Shown: piece by piece, positions 55,166 through 64,000 of the stretch
How positions within the stretch are numbered: position 1 is the stretch's first letter
Layout of the letters: every line of letters begins with the position of its first letter
Assembly: GCF_001718835.1 (NCBI RefSeq)
Contig: NZ_CP013443.1
Coordinates: forward strand, 3,410,001-3,474,000
Reading direction: 5' to 3'
DNA: 64,000 nt
From: Burkholderia cepacia
Lineage (GTDB): Bacteria; Pseudomonadota; Gammaproteobacteria; Burkholderiales; Burkholderiaceae
Notes under the pieces: model-generated
What the model was told of the DNA's origin: nothing
The model's database searches: none
What the model saw: only the letters and a program-made list of their open reading frames with translations
Made by a program: the position numbers and the translations under genes

Positions 55166-56833
55166 ATGGAAATCGTCTTCACCGTCCTGATCCTGCTGCT
55201 GACCGTCGCGCTGTCCGGCGCCGTCACGCGCATCCTGCCGTTCCAACTGCCGTTGCCGCTGATGCAGATCGCCTTCGGCGCGATGCTCGCGTGGCCGAAG
55301 CTGAACCTGCACGTCACGTTCGATCCCGAAATCTTCATGCTGCTGTTCATTCCGCCGCTGCTGTTCGCGGACGGCTGGCGGATTCCGAAGCGCGAGCTGT
55401 ACCTGCAGCGCCGCGCGATCCTGATGCTCGCATTCGGGCTCGTGTTCATGACGGTACTCGCAGTGGGCTACTTCGCGCACTGGCTGATACCCGAGTTGCC
55501 GCTGCCGATCGCGTTCGCGCTCGCGGCCGTGCTGTCGCCCACCGACGCGGTCGCGCTGTCGGGCATCGCAGGAAAGGGCCGGATCCCGCCGCAGCTGATG
55601 CACATCCTCGAGGGCGAGGCGCTGATGAACGACGCGTCGGGCCTCGTCGCACTGAAATTCGCGATCGCGGCCGCGCTGACGGGCATGTTCTCGCTGCGGG
55701 CCGCGTCGGTCACGTTCGTGATCGTCGCGGCCGGCGGGCTCGCGACGGGCGCGCTCGTGTCGTGGACGTTCAGCGCGCTGTCGACGCGCTTCCTGAACGC
55801 CGAGCAGGAAGGCGATCCGGCCCCCGGCATCGTGATGACGCTGCTCGTGCCGTTCGCGGCCTACCTGTTCGCCGAGCACCTCGACCTGTCGGGCGTGCTG
55901 GCGGCCGTGTCGGCCGGGATGATGATGAATTACACGAGCTTCTCGCGCAAAAGCACCGTCGCATCGCGCGTGCGCGCCGAAAGCACGTGGGCGATGATCG
56001 AGTTCGTGTTCAACGGCATGGTGTTCATCATGCTCGGGCTGCAGTTGCCGCACATCATCGGCCGCACGCTCGTCGACGCGCACCACACGAGCGACGCGCT
56101 CGTCGGCCGGATGATCTTCAACGTCTGCGCGATGATGCTCGCGCTGTATGCGATCCGCTTCCTGTGGGTCTGGCTGCTGCGCTGGTTCGCGAGCCGTCGC
56201 GCCGCGCGCCAGGGCCTCGCCGGCACGATGGCCGGCATCCGCACGATCGCGGTGATGACGGTCGGCGGCGTGCGCGGCGCGGTCACGCTCGCCGGCGTGC
56301 TGTCGATTCCGGTCGCGCTGTCCGACGGCGTGCCGCTGCCGGGCCGCGACACGGCGATCTTCATCGCGTCGGCGGTGATCCTCGGCTCGCTCGTCGTCGC
56401 GGTGATCGGCCTGCCGCTGCTGCTGCGCGGCGTGCGTTCGTCGCGCAGCCCGCTCGGCGACGAGGAGCGCGCCGCGCGCGCGGCCGCCGCGCAGGCCGCG
56501 ATCCGCGCGATCGACTCGTCGCACGACGCGATCTCGGCCGATCTCGACGAATCGGGCGCCGCGCGCTGCGCGGATATCTCCGCACGCGTGATGGACCAGT
56601 ACCGCCGCCGCCTCGCGACGCTCGCCGAGGACGGCCCCACGCCGCGCGCCGAAGCGAAGCAGGCCGAAACGATGGAACTGCAGATGCGGATCGCGGCCGT
56701 ACGCGCGGAACGCACCGCGCTGTACCGGCTGCGCAGCGACAGCAAGATTTCCGACGAAACGCTGACGAAGCTGCTGCGCGAGATCGACCTGTCGGAAACC
56801 GCGCTGTCGACGCGCAAGAAAGGCATACTCTGA
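55166..56833 (+). CDS. CPA1-family Na+/H+ antiporter
   Basis: A 555-residue monovalent cation:proton antiporter with about 12 membrane segments and a C-terminal cytoplasmic tail of about 140 residues that is highly charged (Arg/Glu/Ala). SPTDAVALSGIAGKGRIPP and EALMNDASGLVALKFA hold the ND acidic pair that binds the ions, and VGGVRGAVTLAG is the family R-G motif. The tail is longer than in NhaP1 of E. coli and could be regulatory. It is divergent from the EAL gene and ends at a strong terminator. Confidence 0.93.
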   Translation: MEIVFTVLILLLTVALSGAVTRILPFQLPLPLMQIAFGAMLAWPKLNLHVTFDPEIFMLLFIPPLLFADGWRIPKRELYLQRRAILMLAFGLVFMTVLAVGYFAHWLIPELPLPIAFALAAVLSPTDAVALSGIAGKGRIPPQLMHILEGEALMNDASGLVALKFAIAAALTGMFSLRAASVTFVIVAAGGLATGALVSWTFSALSTRFLNAEQEGDPAPGIVMTLLVPFAAYLFAEHLDLSGVLAAVSAGMMMNYTSFSRKSTVASRVRAESTWAMIEFVFNGMVFIMLGLQLPHIIGRTLVDAHHTSDALVGRMIFNVCAMMLALYAIRFLWVWLLRWFASRRAARQGLAGTMAGIRTIAVMTVGGVRGAVTLAGVLSIPVALSDGVPLPGRDTAIFIASAVILGSLVVAVIGLPLLLRGVRSSRSPLGDEERAARAAAAQAAIRAIDSSHDAISADLDESGAARCADISARVMDQYRRRLATLAEDGPTPRAEAKQAETMELQMRIAAVRAERTALYRLRSDSKISDETLTKLLREIDLSETALSTRKKGIL

Positions 56834-56873
56834 CGGGCCGGGCGCCGCTGCCGGTGCGCAGCGGCCGCTCATG

Positions 56874-56905
56874 AAAAAACGGCGACGCACCAGCGTCGCC
56901 GTTTT
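56874..56905. terminator. Bidirectional terminator between the antiporter and oxidoreductase genes
   Basis: ACGGCGACGC (56879-56888) pairs with GCGTCGCCGT (56893-56902), loop ACCA, with A tract before and TTTT after; it serves the convergent antiporter and indolepyruvate oxidoreductase genes. Confidence 0.92.
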
Positions 56906-56925
56906 CACATCCGCCCGCGTGCGCG

Positions 56926-59900
56926 TTACTTCGCGACGACGACCGGAATCCCCTTCAGCATGCCCGCGCCCTTCATCTCGTCGAGCGCGTGCTGCACGGC
57001 CGCGCTCGTCGCCGCGTCGATGCCGAGCTGCAGCGCGAGCTCGCGCTCCGCGCGCTTCACGCCGGCCAGGTTGCGCACCTTCACGTGACCGAAGCCGCGC
57101 ACGCGGGCATGCAGGTCGGCCAGTTGCGCGACCTGTGCCGCATTGCCGGCCGTCATCGCGGCGAGCGCCCGTGCGAGCGTCGTCTCGTAGTCGTCGGCAA
57201 GCGCGCGCTCCATCCTGCGCTCGACGGTGCGGCCGAACGGGTCGAGCCACGTGCCGCGCAGGCTGCGCACGCGCGCCAGCACGCCGAGCACCGGCCACAT
57301 CCACTGGCCGAACACGCGCTTCTTCGGCACGCTGCCGTCGCTGCCGGCCTTCGCGACCGTCGGCGGCGCGAGGTTGAACTTCACGCGATAGGCCTGCCCC
57401 GGCACGCCTTCGAACTGCGCTTCGAGCGCCGTGCGGAACGCGTCGTCCGTGTACAGCCGCGCGACCTCGTATTCGTCCTTCACCGCGAGCAGCCGGTAGA
57501 ACGTCGTCGCGACCGCGCGCGTGAGCGCGTCGTCGCCCTTCGCACGCGCCGCGCTCACCAGCGCACGGTAGCGCTCGACGTAACGCGCGCCGCCGTATGC
57601 GTCGAGGCGCGCTTCGCGATCGGCGATCAGCTCGGCAAGCGTCTCGGGCGCGGCATGCGCGGCCACCGTGTGGCGCGCGTTCCACAACGCATCGAGGCCC
57701 GCCGCGTCGCCGGCCGCCATCCGGCCGATCGAGAACGCGAGCTTGTTCATCGGCACCGCGACGTTGTTCAGCTCGATCGCGCGCATCATCGCCGCGAGCG
57801 ACACCGGCACGAGGCCGAGCTGCCATGCATAACCGAGCATCAGGATGTTCGCGCCGATCGAGTCGCCGAGGAACTTCGCGGCGAGCGCCTGCGCATCGCA
57901 GCTCGACAGGTAGCCGTCGCCGGCCGCGTGACGCATCTTCTCGAGCAGCGCGTCCGCATGCAGGTTCGCGTCCGGGTTCTGCACGAACGATGCGTTCGGG
58001 ATCCGGTGCGTGTTGACGACGATCCGCGAACGCTCGTGACGCACCGTCTGCAGCGCCTCGGCGCTCGCGCCGACGACCATGTCGCACGCGAGCAGCACGT
58101 CGGCCTGCTGCGTGTCGATGCGCACCTGGTTCAGCCATCGGTCGCTCGACGCGATCCGCACGAACGACAGCACCGAGCCGCCCTTCTGCGCGAAGCCCAT
58201 GAAGTCGAGCACCGACGCGCTCTTGCCTTCGAGGTGCGCGGCCATGCTGATCAGCGCGCCGACCGTCACGACGCCCGTGCCGCCGACGCCCGTCACGAGC
58301 ATGTCGAACGGCGCCGCGTCGAGATGCGTCGCGGGCACCGGCAGCGCATCGACGCGCGCGGCGAGCGCGGCTTCGTCGAAGGCGGCGCCGGCGGCCTTCT
58401 TCAGCGCCGCGCCTTCGACCGTCACGAAGCTCGGGCAGAAGCCGTTTACGCACGAATAATCCTTGTTGCACGACGACTGGTCGATGCGGCGCTTGCGGCC
58501 GAGCGGCGTTTCGAGCGGCTCGACCGACAGGCAGTTCGACTGCACGCCGCAATCGCCGCAGCCTTCGCACACCGCGTCGTTGATGAACAGGCGCTTGTCC
58601 GGGTCGGGGAATTCGCCCTTCTTGCGGCGGCGACGCTTCTCGGCCGCGCAGGTCTGGTCGTAGATCAGCACGGTGACGCCCGGCGTCTCGCGCAGTTCGC
58701 GCTGCACCGTGTCGAGTTCGCTGCGGTGATGGAACGTCGTGCCTTTCGGGAACAGCCCGTGGTGACCGTCGTACTTCTCCGGTTCGTCGGACACGACGAC
58801 GAAGCGCGACACGCCTTCCGCCTCGACCTGCCGCGCGATCTGCGGCACCGAGATGCTGCCGTCGACCGGCTGGCCGCCCGTCATCGCGACCGCGTCGTTG
58901 TAGAGGATCTTGTACGTGATGTTCGCTTTCGCGGCGACCGCCTGGCGGATCGCGAGGATGCCCGAGTGGAAGTAGGTGCCGTCGCCGAGGTTCTGGAACA
59001 CGTGCTTCGTGTTGGTGAACATCGCGTGCGCGGCCCAGTCGACGCCCTCGCCGCCCATCTGGATCAGCCCCGTCGTATCGCGCTCCATCCACGACGCCAT
59101 GAAATGGCAGCCGATGCCGGCCTGCGCGATCGAGCCTTCCGGCACCTTCGTCGACGTGTTGTGCGGGCAGCCCGAGCAGAAGTACGGCGTGCGCTTCACG
59201 GCATCCGCCTCGTTCGACAGGATCTGCGGCGCGACGAGATCGACGACGCGCTCGCGACGGTCGAGCGCCGGCTTGTGGCGCGCGAGCCATTCGGCGAACA
59301 CGGGCAGGATGCGCGACGGACGCAGCTCGCCGAGATCGGACAGCAGGCAGGCGCCTTCGGCATCGTGCTTGCCGAGCACGCGCGGGCGCGCGCCCTCCGT
59401 ACGGTTGTACAGATAGTCCTTGATCTGCTGCTCGATGACCGGGCCCTTCTCCTCGATCACGAGCACTTCGGCGAGCCCGTCGACGAAGGTCTCGATGCGC
59501 GTCATCTCGAGCGGGTACGACAGGCCGACCTTGTAGATCCGCACGCCGGCCGCGTCGAGGTCGGCCACCGTCAGGTCGAGGCGGCGCAGTGCTTCCATCA
59601 GGTCGAGGTGAGCCTTGCCGCAGGTCACGATGCCGACGTTCGCCTGCGCGCTCGGCGCGATCCACTTGTCGATGCTGTTCGCGCGCGCGAAATGGCGCAC
59701 CGCGTCGAGCTTCGCGGCGAGGCGCGCTTCGATCGTCAGGCTCGGCAGGTCCGGCCAGCGGTTGTGCAGGCCGCCCGCCGGCGGCGTGAAGCCTTCAGGC
59801 GCCGGCCAGTGCGTCTGCAGCGCGTCGAGGTCGACGGTCGAACCCGACTCGACCGTTTCGGAAATCGCCTTGAAACCGACCCACGCGCCCGAGTAGCGCG

Positions 59901-60498
59901 ACAGCGCCCAGCCGTACAGGCCGAATTCGAGCATGTCGGCGATGTTCGCCGGGTTCACGACCGGCATGTGCCACGCGATCATCGCGAAGTCGCTCTGGTG
60001 CGGCATCGACGACGACACGCAGCCATGGTCGTCGCCCGCGACGACCAGCACGCCGCCATGCGGCGACGAACCGTACGCGTTGCCGTGCTTCAGCGCGTCG
60101 CCCGCGCGATCGACGCCCGGGCCCTTGCCGTACCACATCGCATACACGCCCTCGACCGTGCGCTCGGGATCGGCCTCGACGCGCTGCGTGCCGAGCACGG
60201 CCGTGCCGCCGAGTTCCTCGTTGATCGCGGGCAGGAAGCGCACGCCGCCGGCGTCGAGCAGTTTCTTCGCCTTCCACAGCTGCTGGTCGACCATGCCGAG
60301 CGGCGAACCGCGATAGCCGCTGACGAAGCCGGCCGTGTCGAGCCCCTGCTCGGCATCGACCGTGCGCTGCATCAGCAGCAGGCGGACGAGCGCCTGCGTG
60401 CCGGTCAGGAAGATCCGGCCGCGCGTCGCGGTCAGGTTGTCGGTCAGGCGGTAGTCGGACAGGGCGGGCGTGCCGTCGACGGGCAAGCGGGCGGTCAT
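56926..60498 (-). CDS. Indolepyruvate ferredoxin oxidoreductase family protein, fused single-chain form
   Basis: A 1190-residue enzyme that oxidatively decarboxylates aryl or branched 2-oxoacids to acyl-CoA, using thiamine diphosphate and ferredoxin-type clusters. In order: a pyrimidine-binding domain (about 25-430), the ThDP domain with FCSGCPHNTST and GEGVDWAAH, cluster cysteines CEGCGDCGVQSNC and CNKDYSC about 640-690, then the gamma-like C-terminal region with VTGVGGTGVVTVGALI. It combines what are separate alpha, beta and gamma parts in archaeal IOR. AGGAGA precedes ATG 60498. No ferredoxin gene is adjacent. Confidence 0.92.
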   Translation of the reverse strand: MTARLPVDGTPALSDYRLTDNLTATRGRIFLTGTQALVRLLLMQRTVDAEQGLDTAGFVSGYRGSPLGMVDQQLWKAKKLLDAGGVRFLPAINEELGGTAVLGTQRVEADPERTVEGVYAMWYGKGPGVDRAGDALKHGNAYGSSPHGGVLVVAGDDHGCVSSSMPHQSDFAMIAWHMPVVNPANIADMLEFGLYGWALSRYSGAWVGFKAISETVESGSTVDLDALQTHWPAPEGFTPPAGGLHNRWPDLPSLTIEARLAAKLDAVRHFARANSIDKWIAPSAQANVGIVTCGKAHLDLMEALRRLDLTVADLDAAGVRIYKVGLSYPLEMTRIETFVDGLAEVLVIEEKGPVIEQQIKDYLYNRTEGARPRVLGKHDAEGACLLSDLGELRPSRILPVFAEWLARHKPALDRRERVVDLVAPQILSNEADAVKRTPYFCSGCPHNTSTKVPEGSIAQAGIGCHFMASWMERDTTGLIQMGGEGVDWAAHAMFTNTKHVFQNLGDGTYFHSGILAIRQAVAAKANITYKILYNDAVAMTGGQPVDGSISVPQIARQVEAEGVSRFVVVSDEPEKYDGHHGLFPKGTTFHHRSELDTVQRELRETPGVTVLIYDQTCAAEKRRRRKKGEFPDPDKRLFINDAVCEGCGDCGVQSNCLSVEPLETPLGRKRRIDQSSCNKDYSCVNGFCPSFVTVEGAALKKAAGAAFDEAALAARVDALPVPATHLDAAPFDMLVTGVGGTGVVTVGALISMAAHLEGKSASVLDFMGFAQKGGSVLSFVRIASSDRWLNQVRIDTQQADVLLACDMVVGASAEALQTVRHERSRIVVNTHRIPNASFVQNPDANLHADALLEKMRHAAGDGYLSSCDAQALAAKFLGDSIGANILMLGYAWQLGLVPVSLAAMMRAIELNNVAVPMNKLAFSIGRMAAGDAAGLDALWNARHTVAAHAAPETLAELIADREARLDAYGGARYVERYRALVSAARAKGDDALTRAVATTFYRLLAVKDEYEVARLYTDDAFRTALEAQFEGVPGQAYRVKFNLAPPTVAKAGSDGSVPKKRVFGQWMWPVLGVLARVRSLRGTWLDPFGRTVERRMERALADDYETTLARALAAMTAGNAAQVAQLADLHARVRGFGHVKVRNLAGVKRAERELALQLGIDAATSAAVQHALDEMKGAGMLKGIPVVVAK

Positions 60499-60724
60499 GG
60501 GGACGTCTCCTGTTTCTGTTCTTTCACTGGCGCGGTCTTGAAACCGGTGCAATGCGGCCGCGCATCGCGGCCGTTCAATGCAGCTATTTTTCAGTGATGG
60601 AGGAAGAATTTTTTTTCTGATCTTTGCAGCCGACCGCCATCACGAGCAAAAACCACCATCGAATGGCACAAACAGGAGATAAATCTTGCGCAGCGTTCCG
60701 GTCGTACTGTCTGGCGTCGCGCCG

Positions 60725-62233
60725 TCAGGCCGCGATGGCGCGCCGCAGCCGCAGCACTGCGTCCCGCATGTTGCCCGGCAGCGTCGCGCCAAAACCGATC
60801 ACGAGCCCGGCCTCGCCGCCGCCGCGGTAATGCGGCGACAGCGGCGGCGTCTGCAGCCCGAGCGCCGCTGCGGCTTCCCATACCGCGAGATCCGCGTCCG
60901 GCGCAGCCGCGCCACGCAGCTTCGCGACGAGATGCAGGCCGGCATCGGGCGCGCCTCCCCAATCGAGCACGTCCGCGCAGTGGCATTCGAGCGCGGTCAG
61001 CAGCGCATCCCGACGCTGCGCATAAAGCATCCGCATGCGGCGCAGGTGCGTCGCGAAATGCCCTTCGCCGATGAATTCCGCGAGCGTGACCTGCAACGGC
61101 GTCGGTGATTGCCGGTCAACCAGCGCGCGGGCGTGCGCAAAAGCCCCGGCGAGCCCCGGCGGCGCGATCAGGAAGCCGATCCTCAACCCGGGCGCGAGGA
61201 CCTTCGCGAACGTGCCGACGTAGATCACGCGATTCGCGGCCGATTGCCGGCCGAGCGCGCGCAGCGGGTGCAGCGGCCGGCCGGCGTAGCGGTAGTCGCC
61301 GTCGCAATCGTCCTCGATGATCCAGGCGTCCGCACGCTCGGCCCAGTCCAGCAGCGCGAGCCGGCGCCGCAGGCTCATCGTCACGCCGAGCGGGTACTGA
61401 TGCGACGGCGTAACCACCGCGAGGCGCGCGCCCCCGGCCAGCCGTGCACCGGCCTCGACGTCGAGGCCCTCCGCGTCGACCGGCACCGGCACCGCACGTG
61501 CGCCCGCGCTTTCGACCGCGCTGTGCCCCGCGACGAATCCCGGGTTCTCGATCCACACCGCATCGCCCGCGTCGATCAGCAGGCGCGCGGCCAGCTCGAT
61601 CGCGTGCTGCGAGCCGGACGTGATCACGACGTCGTCAGCATCGCACGGCAGGCCGCGCGTCACGCCCAGATGTTCGGCGATCGCCTCGCGCAGCGGGCGG
61701 TATCCGGCCGGATCGGCGTAGCCGAGCTGGTCGGCGGTCGGCCGGCTGCGCCAGAAACGGGCGGATAGGCGGGTCCACGTGTCGTACGGAAACGCATCGA
61801 ACGCGGGGGTGCCGGGCGCGAGCAGGCCCGGCCCGCGCGGCACCGGCGTGACCGGCAGCCCGGCCAGGCGGAGGCCCCGCTCGGACAGCGCCGGGTACGC
61901 TTCGCCGCGCGCCGCGGCAACGGACGGCCGCGCCGTGGCGGCGGGCGGCGCGAGATCCTCCGGCAACACGTCCGGCACGTAGATGCCGGAGCCGCGCTGC
62001 CCGCGCGCATAGCCCTCCGCGATGAGCCTGTCATACGCCAGCACGACGGTCTGCCTCGACACGCCCAGTTCGGCCGCGAACGATCGCGTCGACGGCAGGC
62101 GCGCGCCGGGACGCAGGTGGCCGCGCAGCACCGCCTCGCGCAGGTGACGGGCGATCTGCTCCTGAAGCGGCAGCGCCGCTGCGGGATCGACGGCGAAAGC
62201 GCCCCAGACGGGCGGTGTGGCGCGCTTGCTCAT
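60725..62233 (-). CDS. MocR/PdxR-type GntR-aminotransferase regulator
   Basis: A 502-residue regulator. The N-terminal GntR-type winged helix (LQEQIARHLREAVLRGHLRPGARLPSTRSFAAELGVSRQTV) occupies about 22-65 and a linker joins it to a fold-type I aminotransferase-like domain. PLP-binding marks are SGSQHAIEL, EDDCDGDYRY and the lysine in GTFAKVLAPGLRIGF. MocR regulators sense PLP or amino compounds rather than catalyse. It is divergent from an MFS transporter gene, its likely target. Confidence 0.93.
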   Translation of the reverse strand: MSKRATPPVWGAFAVDPAAALPLQEQIARHLREAVLRGHLRPGARLPSTRSFAAELGVSRQTVVLAYDRLIAEGYARGQRGSGIYVPDVLPEDLAPPAATARPSVAAARGEAYPALSERGLRLAGLPVTPVPRGPGLLAPGTPAFDAFPYDTWTRLSARFWRSRPTADQLGYADPAGYRPLREAIAEHLGVTRGLPCDADDVVITSGSQHAIELAARLLIDAGDAVWIENPGFVAGHSAVESAGARAVPVPVDAEGLDVEAGARLAGGARLAVVTPSHQYPLGVTMSLRRRLALLDWAERADAWIIEDDCDGDYRYAGRPLHPLRALGRQSAANRVIYVGTFAKVLAPGLRIGFLIAPPGLAGAFAHARALVDRQSPTPLQVTLAEFIGEGHFATHLRRMRMLYAQRRDALLTALECHCADVLDWGGAPDAGLHLVAKLRGAAAPDADLAVWEAAAALGLQTPPLSPHYRGGGEAGLVIGFGATLPGNMRDAVLRLRRAIAA

Positions 62234-62238
62234 GGCCT

Positions 62239-62269
62239 GAAAGTGGATTGATCCAATTTTCGAAAGTGG
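62239..62269. promoter_or_regulatory. Direct-repeat operator between MocR-type and MFS genes
   Basis: GAAAGTGG occurs at 62239-62246 and 62262-62269, 23 bp apart, about two turns of the helix. The short dyad ATTGATCCAAT (62247-62257) lies between. MocR/PdxR/GabR proteins bind direct repeats like these. On the plus strand TTGATC (62248-62253) and TTAGAT (62272-62277), 18 apart, could be the MFS promoter, so the regulator would act at that promoter. Confidence 0.55.
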
Positions 62270-62334
62270 GCTTAGATGATAGTGCCACCTGTTGCTATCG
62301 TGCAGATCATGTCATTCCTTTCCCGATTACGCGC

Positions 62335-63759
62335 ATGACTATCGAAGCGTCTCCCCTGCGCCGCGGCCTCGCGCTCGCGTCGCTCTATACCGGCGTATTC
62401 CTGCCGCCGCTGGATTACTTCATCGTCAATCTAGCGCTGCCTGCGATTCACGTCGGCCTGAAAGCCAGCGACGCGCAGATCCAGCTCACGGTCTCCGCAT
62501 ACGCGCTCGCATATGCCGTCGTCTTGATCACCGGCGGGCGCCTCGGCGATCTGTACGGACGCCGGCGGATCTTCATGACCGGCATGGCAGCCTTCGTCGT
62601 TGCATCGGCGCTGTGCGGCATGGCGATGAGCGGCGAGGTGCTGGTCGCGAGCCGCGTCGTGCAGGGCATCAGCGCGGCGCTGATCACGCCGCAGGTCCTC
62701 GCGTCGATCCGCACCGTCTTTCCTGCGCAGATGCAGGCGCGCCTGATGGGCCTCTACGGGTTCGTGTTCGGGCTCGCGTCGGTGGCCGGACAAATCGGCG
62801 GCGGCGCGCTGATCGATCTGCATCCCTGGGGACTCGACTGGCGCGTGGTATTTCTCGTGAACGTGCCGATCGGCATGCTCGCGCTCGTGGGAACCTGGCG
62901 GTATCTGCCCGAGAGCCGCGCGGCGCGCGGCGCGCGCATCGACGTCCCGGGCATGGTCGCGCTGACGGTTGCGCTGATGCTGCTGATCTATCCGCTGACC
63001 GTCGGCCGCGAGCTGCACTGGCCCGCATGGACGTTCTGGAGTCTCGGCCTGTGCATACCAGCGTTCGTCGCGTTCATCCGGATCGAACGCCGGATCGCGC
63101 GGCAGGCGCGCGATCCGCTCGTCGACGTGGCGGTGTTGAGCCAGCCGGTCGTGGCAATCGGCTTGCTGCTCGCGTTCCTCTTCTACAGCATCGCCGCGTT
63201 CTTCCTCACCTATGGCATCTACCTGCAGGAGGGGCTCGGCTGGACCCCTCTGCTATCGGGCCTCGGCCTCGCTCCCTACGGCGCCGGCTATCTGCTCGGA
63301 CCGCTCGCGACGCCATGGCTCGCCCGCCGCATCGGCGAGGGGCTGATGCCGCTCGGGTTCGGTTGCCTCGCCGGCGGCTTCGGGCTCTGCGCATCGCAAC
63401 TGGGCCATGGCGCACCGGAACTGCCGTTTTACATCGGTCTCCTGATTGCCGGGACCGGACAAGGGTTGGCGCTGCCGTCGCTGCAGCGGATCGTGCTTGC
63501 GGACGTCGACGCGCGCCATGCCGGCATGACCGCCGGCGCGATCGTCGCGATGCTCTATATCGGCGCCGCGTTCGCGGCTGCCTGCATCGGCGGCGCGTTC
63601 TTCGGCGCGCTCGGCGAGGGCGGCGGCGCGACAGCGCACGCGTACGCGATGCGCATCGGCCTCGAATGGATGCTCGTGCCGCTCGTCGCGGGGTTCCTGG
63701 TTAGCGTCTGGATGGTGCGGCGTCGCGATCGGACGACGAGTGCCATGCGCGGCATCTGA
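62335..63759 (+). CDS. MFS transporter, DHA2 (EmrB/QacA-like) family
   Basis: A 474-residue drug:H+ antiporter-type membrane protein with 14 predicted helices. The motif GGRLGDLYGRRRIF after helix 2 is the MFS motif A, and LVASRVVQGISAALITPQVLA is the motif B region. The start at ATG 62335 directly opens the first helix. Family members export drugs, dyes or small metabolites. It is divergent from the MocR-type regulator, which suggests an amino acid- or vitamin-like substrate or signal. Confidence 0.92.
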   Translation: MTIEASPLRRGLALASLYTGVFLPPLDYFIVNLALPAIHVGLKASDAQIQLTVSAYALAYAVVLITGGRLGDLYGRRRIFMTGMAAFVVASALCGMAMSGEVLVASRVVQGISAALITPQVLASIRTVFPAQMQARLMGLYGFVFGLASVAGQIGGGALIDLHPWGLDWRVVFLVNVPIGMLALVGTWRYLPESRAARGARIDVPGMVALTVALMLLIYPLTVGRELHWPAWTFWSLGLCIPAFVAFIRIERRIARQARDPLVDVAVLSQPVVAIGLLLAFLFYSIAAFFLTYGIYLQEGLGWTPLLSGLGLAPYGAGYLLGPLATPWLARRIGEGLMPLGFGCLAGGFGLCASQLGHGAPELPFYIGLLIAGTGQGLALPSLQRIVLADVDARHAGMTAGAIVAMLYIGAAFAAACIGGAFFGALGEGGGATAHAYAMRIGLEWMLVPLVAGFLVSVWMVRRRDRTTSAMRGI

Positions 63760-64000
63760 CACAGCGCGGGAGATGTCGGGGCGGGCTTGCCCGCGTGCGG
63801 CACGGCGGGGGCCGGCCGGGTGGAAGCGCGCGCCCTCACCGTTGGATTGCACAGCGTTTCGATTTGCCCGGCGAGGCGGATATCCACAATGGACATATGG
63901 CTCGACGCGCGTGATCGGGCGTTCACGCTCACCTTTGAAATGCACAGGGCTTCGAGTCGTTTCGGATATCCGCGCAACGCATTTGAACGGGTGCTCGTGC
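63760..64000. other. Non-coding end of the window
   Basis: About 240 bp after the MFS gene. GCGGG/CCCGC (63781-63785 with 63790-63794) makes a small hairpin without T tract. No open frame here has a ribosome site or composition I trust. A gene may start just beyond the window. Confidence 0.5.

Noticed and set aside
55142..59665. A 1507-codon frame on the minus strand
   Set aside because: It overlaps the antiporter and the true oxidoreductase reading frame; its composition is extremely Arg/Ala-rich, as expected from a shifted frame.

Overview
The window reads as part of the main chromosome of a Burkholderia species, most likely of the B. cepacia complex. I infer this from the very high G+C content, the strong G/C bias at third codon positions, and family-level gene order (argS - SPOR protein - dsbA; aceK beside an MBL-fold hydrolase; bioA-bioF-bioD-bioB; methionine synthase split over two genes; DUF3567, DUF1840, DUF2917 and PhaM-like genes). 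About 55 protein genes are supported. I see no tRNA, rRNA, CRISPR array, insertion sequence, prophage or integrase.

Layout. 1-5.0 kb: a lipoate/cell-wall cluster on the minus strand (dacC-type D-Ala-D-Ala carboxypeptidase, D-amino-acid aminotransferase, ybeD, lipB), interrupted by a plus-strand GcvA-like LysR regulator with a divergent DUF2917 gene. 5.0-11.0 kb: a minus-strand run headed by an MCE/Mla-type lipid transporter (STAS-fused permease, ATPase, MCE protein, PqiC-like lipoprotein), continuing into VanZ, a [2Fe-2S] ferredoxin and a hydrolase, and ending at a terminator. 11.2-14.9 kb: a lipoprotein 5'-nucleotidase/CpdB-like enzyme, a Sel1-repeat protein and a secreted unknown. 14.9-18.4 kb: a membrane protein with a candidate small ORF, then birA-coaX and the ADP-heptose adenylyltransferase. 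18.5-24.9 kb: a diiron protein, patatin phospholipase, PhaM-like granule protein, enoyl-CoA hydratase and FAH hydrolase with a divergent IclR regulator. 25-36 kb: DUF3108, DUF3567, split metH, DUF1840, argS, a frameshifted SPOR protein, dsbA and an SDR. 36-41 kb: an orphan peptide-binding protein, an ABC-F gene remnant, DUF6429, a SWIM-zinc-finger protein and an MBL hydrolase. 41.3-47.8 kb: aceK, carbonic anhydrase, thiolase, SDR, YchJ and an exported alpha/beta hydrolase. 48.2-53.4 kb: the biotin operon, then cutC. 53.5-63.8 kb: an EAL phosphodiesterase, a CPA1 antiporter, a fused indolepyruvate ferredoxin oxidoreductase, and a MocR regulator divergent from an MFS exporter.

How the genes work together. 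Cofactor supply is a theme: lipoate, biotin synthesis and attachment, coenzyme A, and B12-dependent methionine synthesis. Envelope upkeep is the other: peptidoglycan trimming, lipid transport, LPS heptose, disulfide formation and SPOR-type septal binding. Several operons show 4-bp ATGA stop/start overlaps, which suggests translational coupling.

I found no convincing undescribed multi-gene system. The points most worth a second look are the one-base frameshift in the SPOR gene, the isolated ABC-F tail, the STAS-MlaE lipid-transport operon with its odd downstream cargo, the direct-repeat operator between the MocR and MFS genes, the structured leader before the DUF3567 gene, the bioA leader dyad, and the SWIM/DUF6429 pair.
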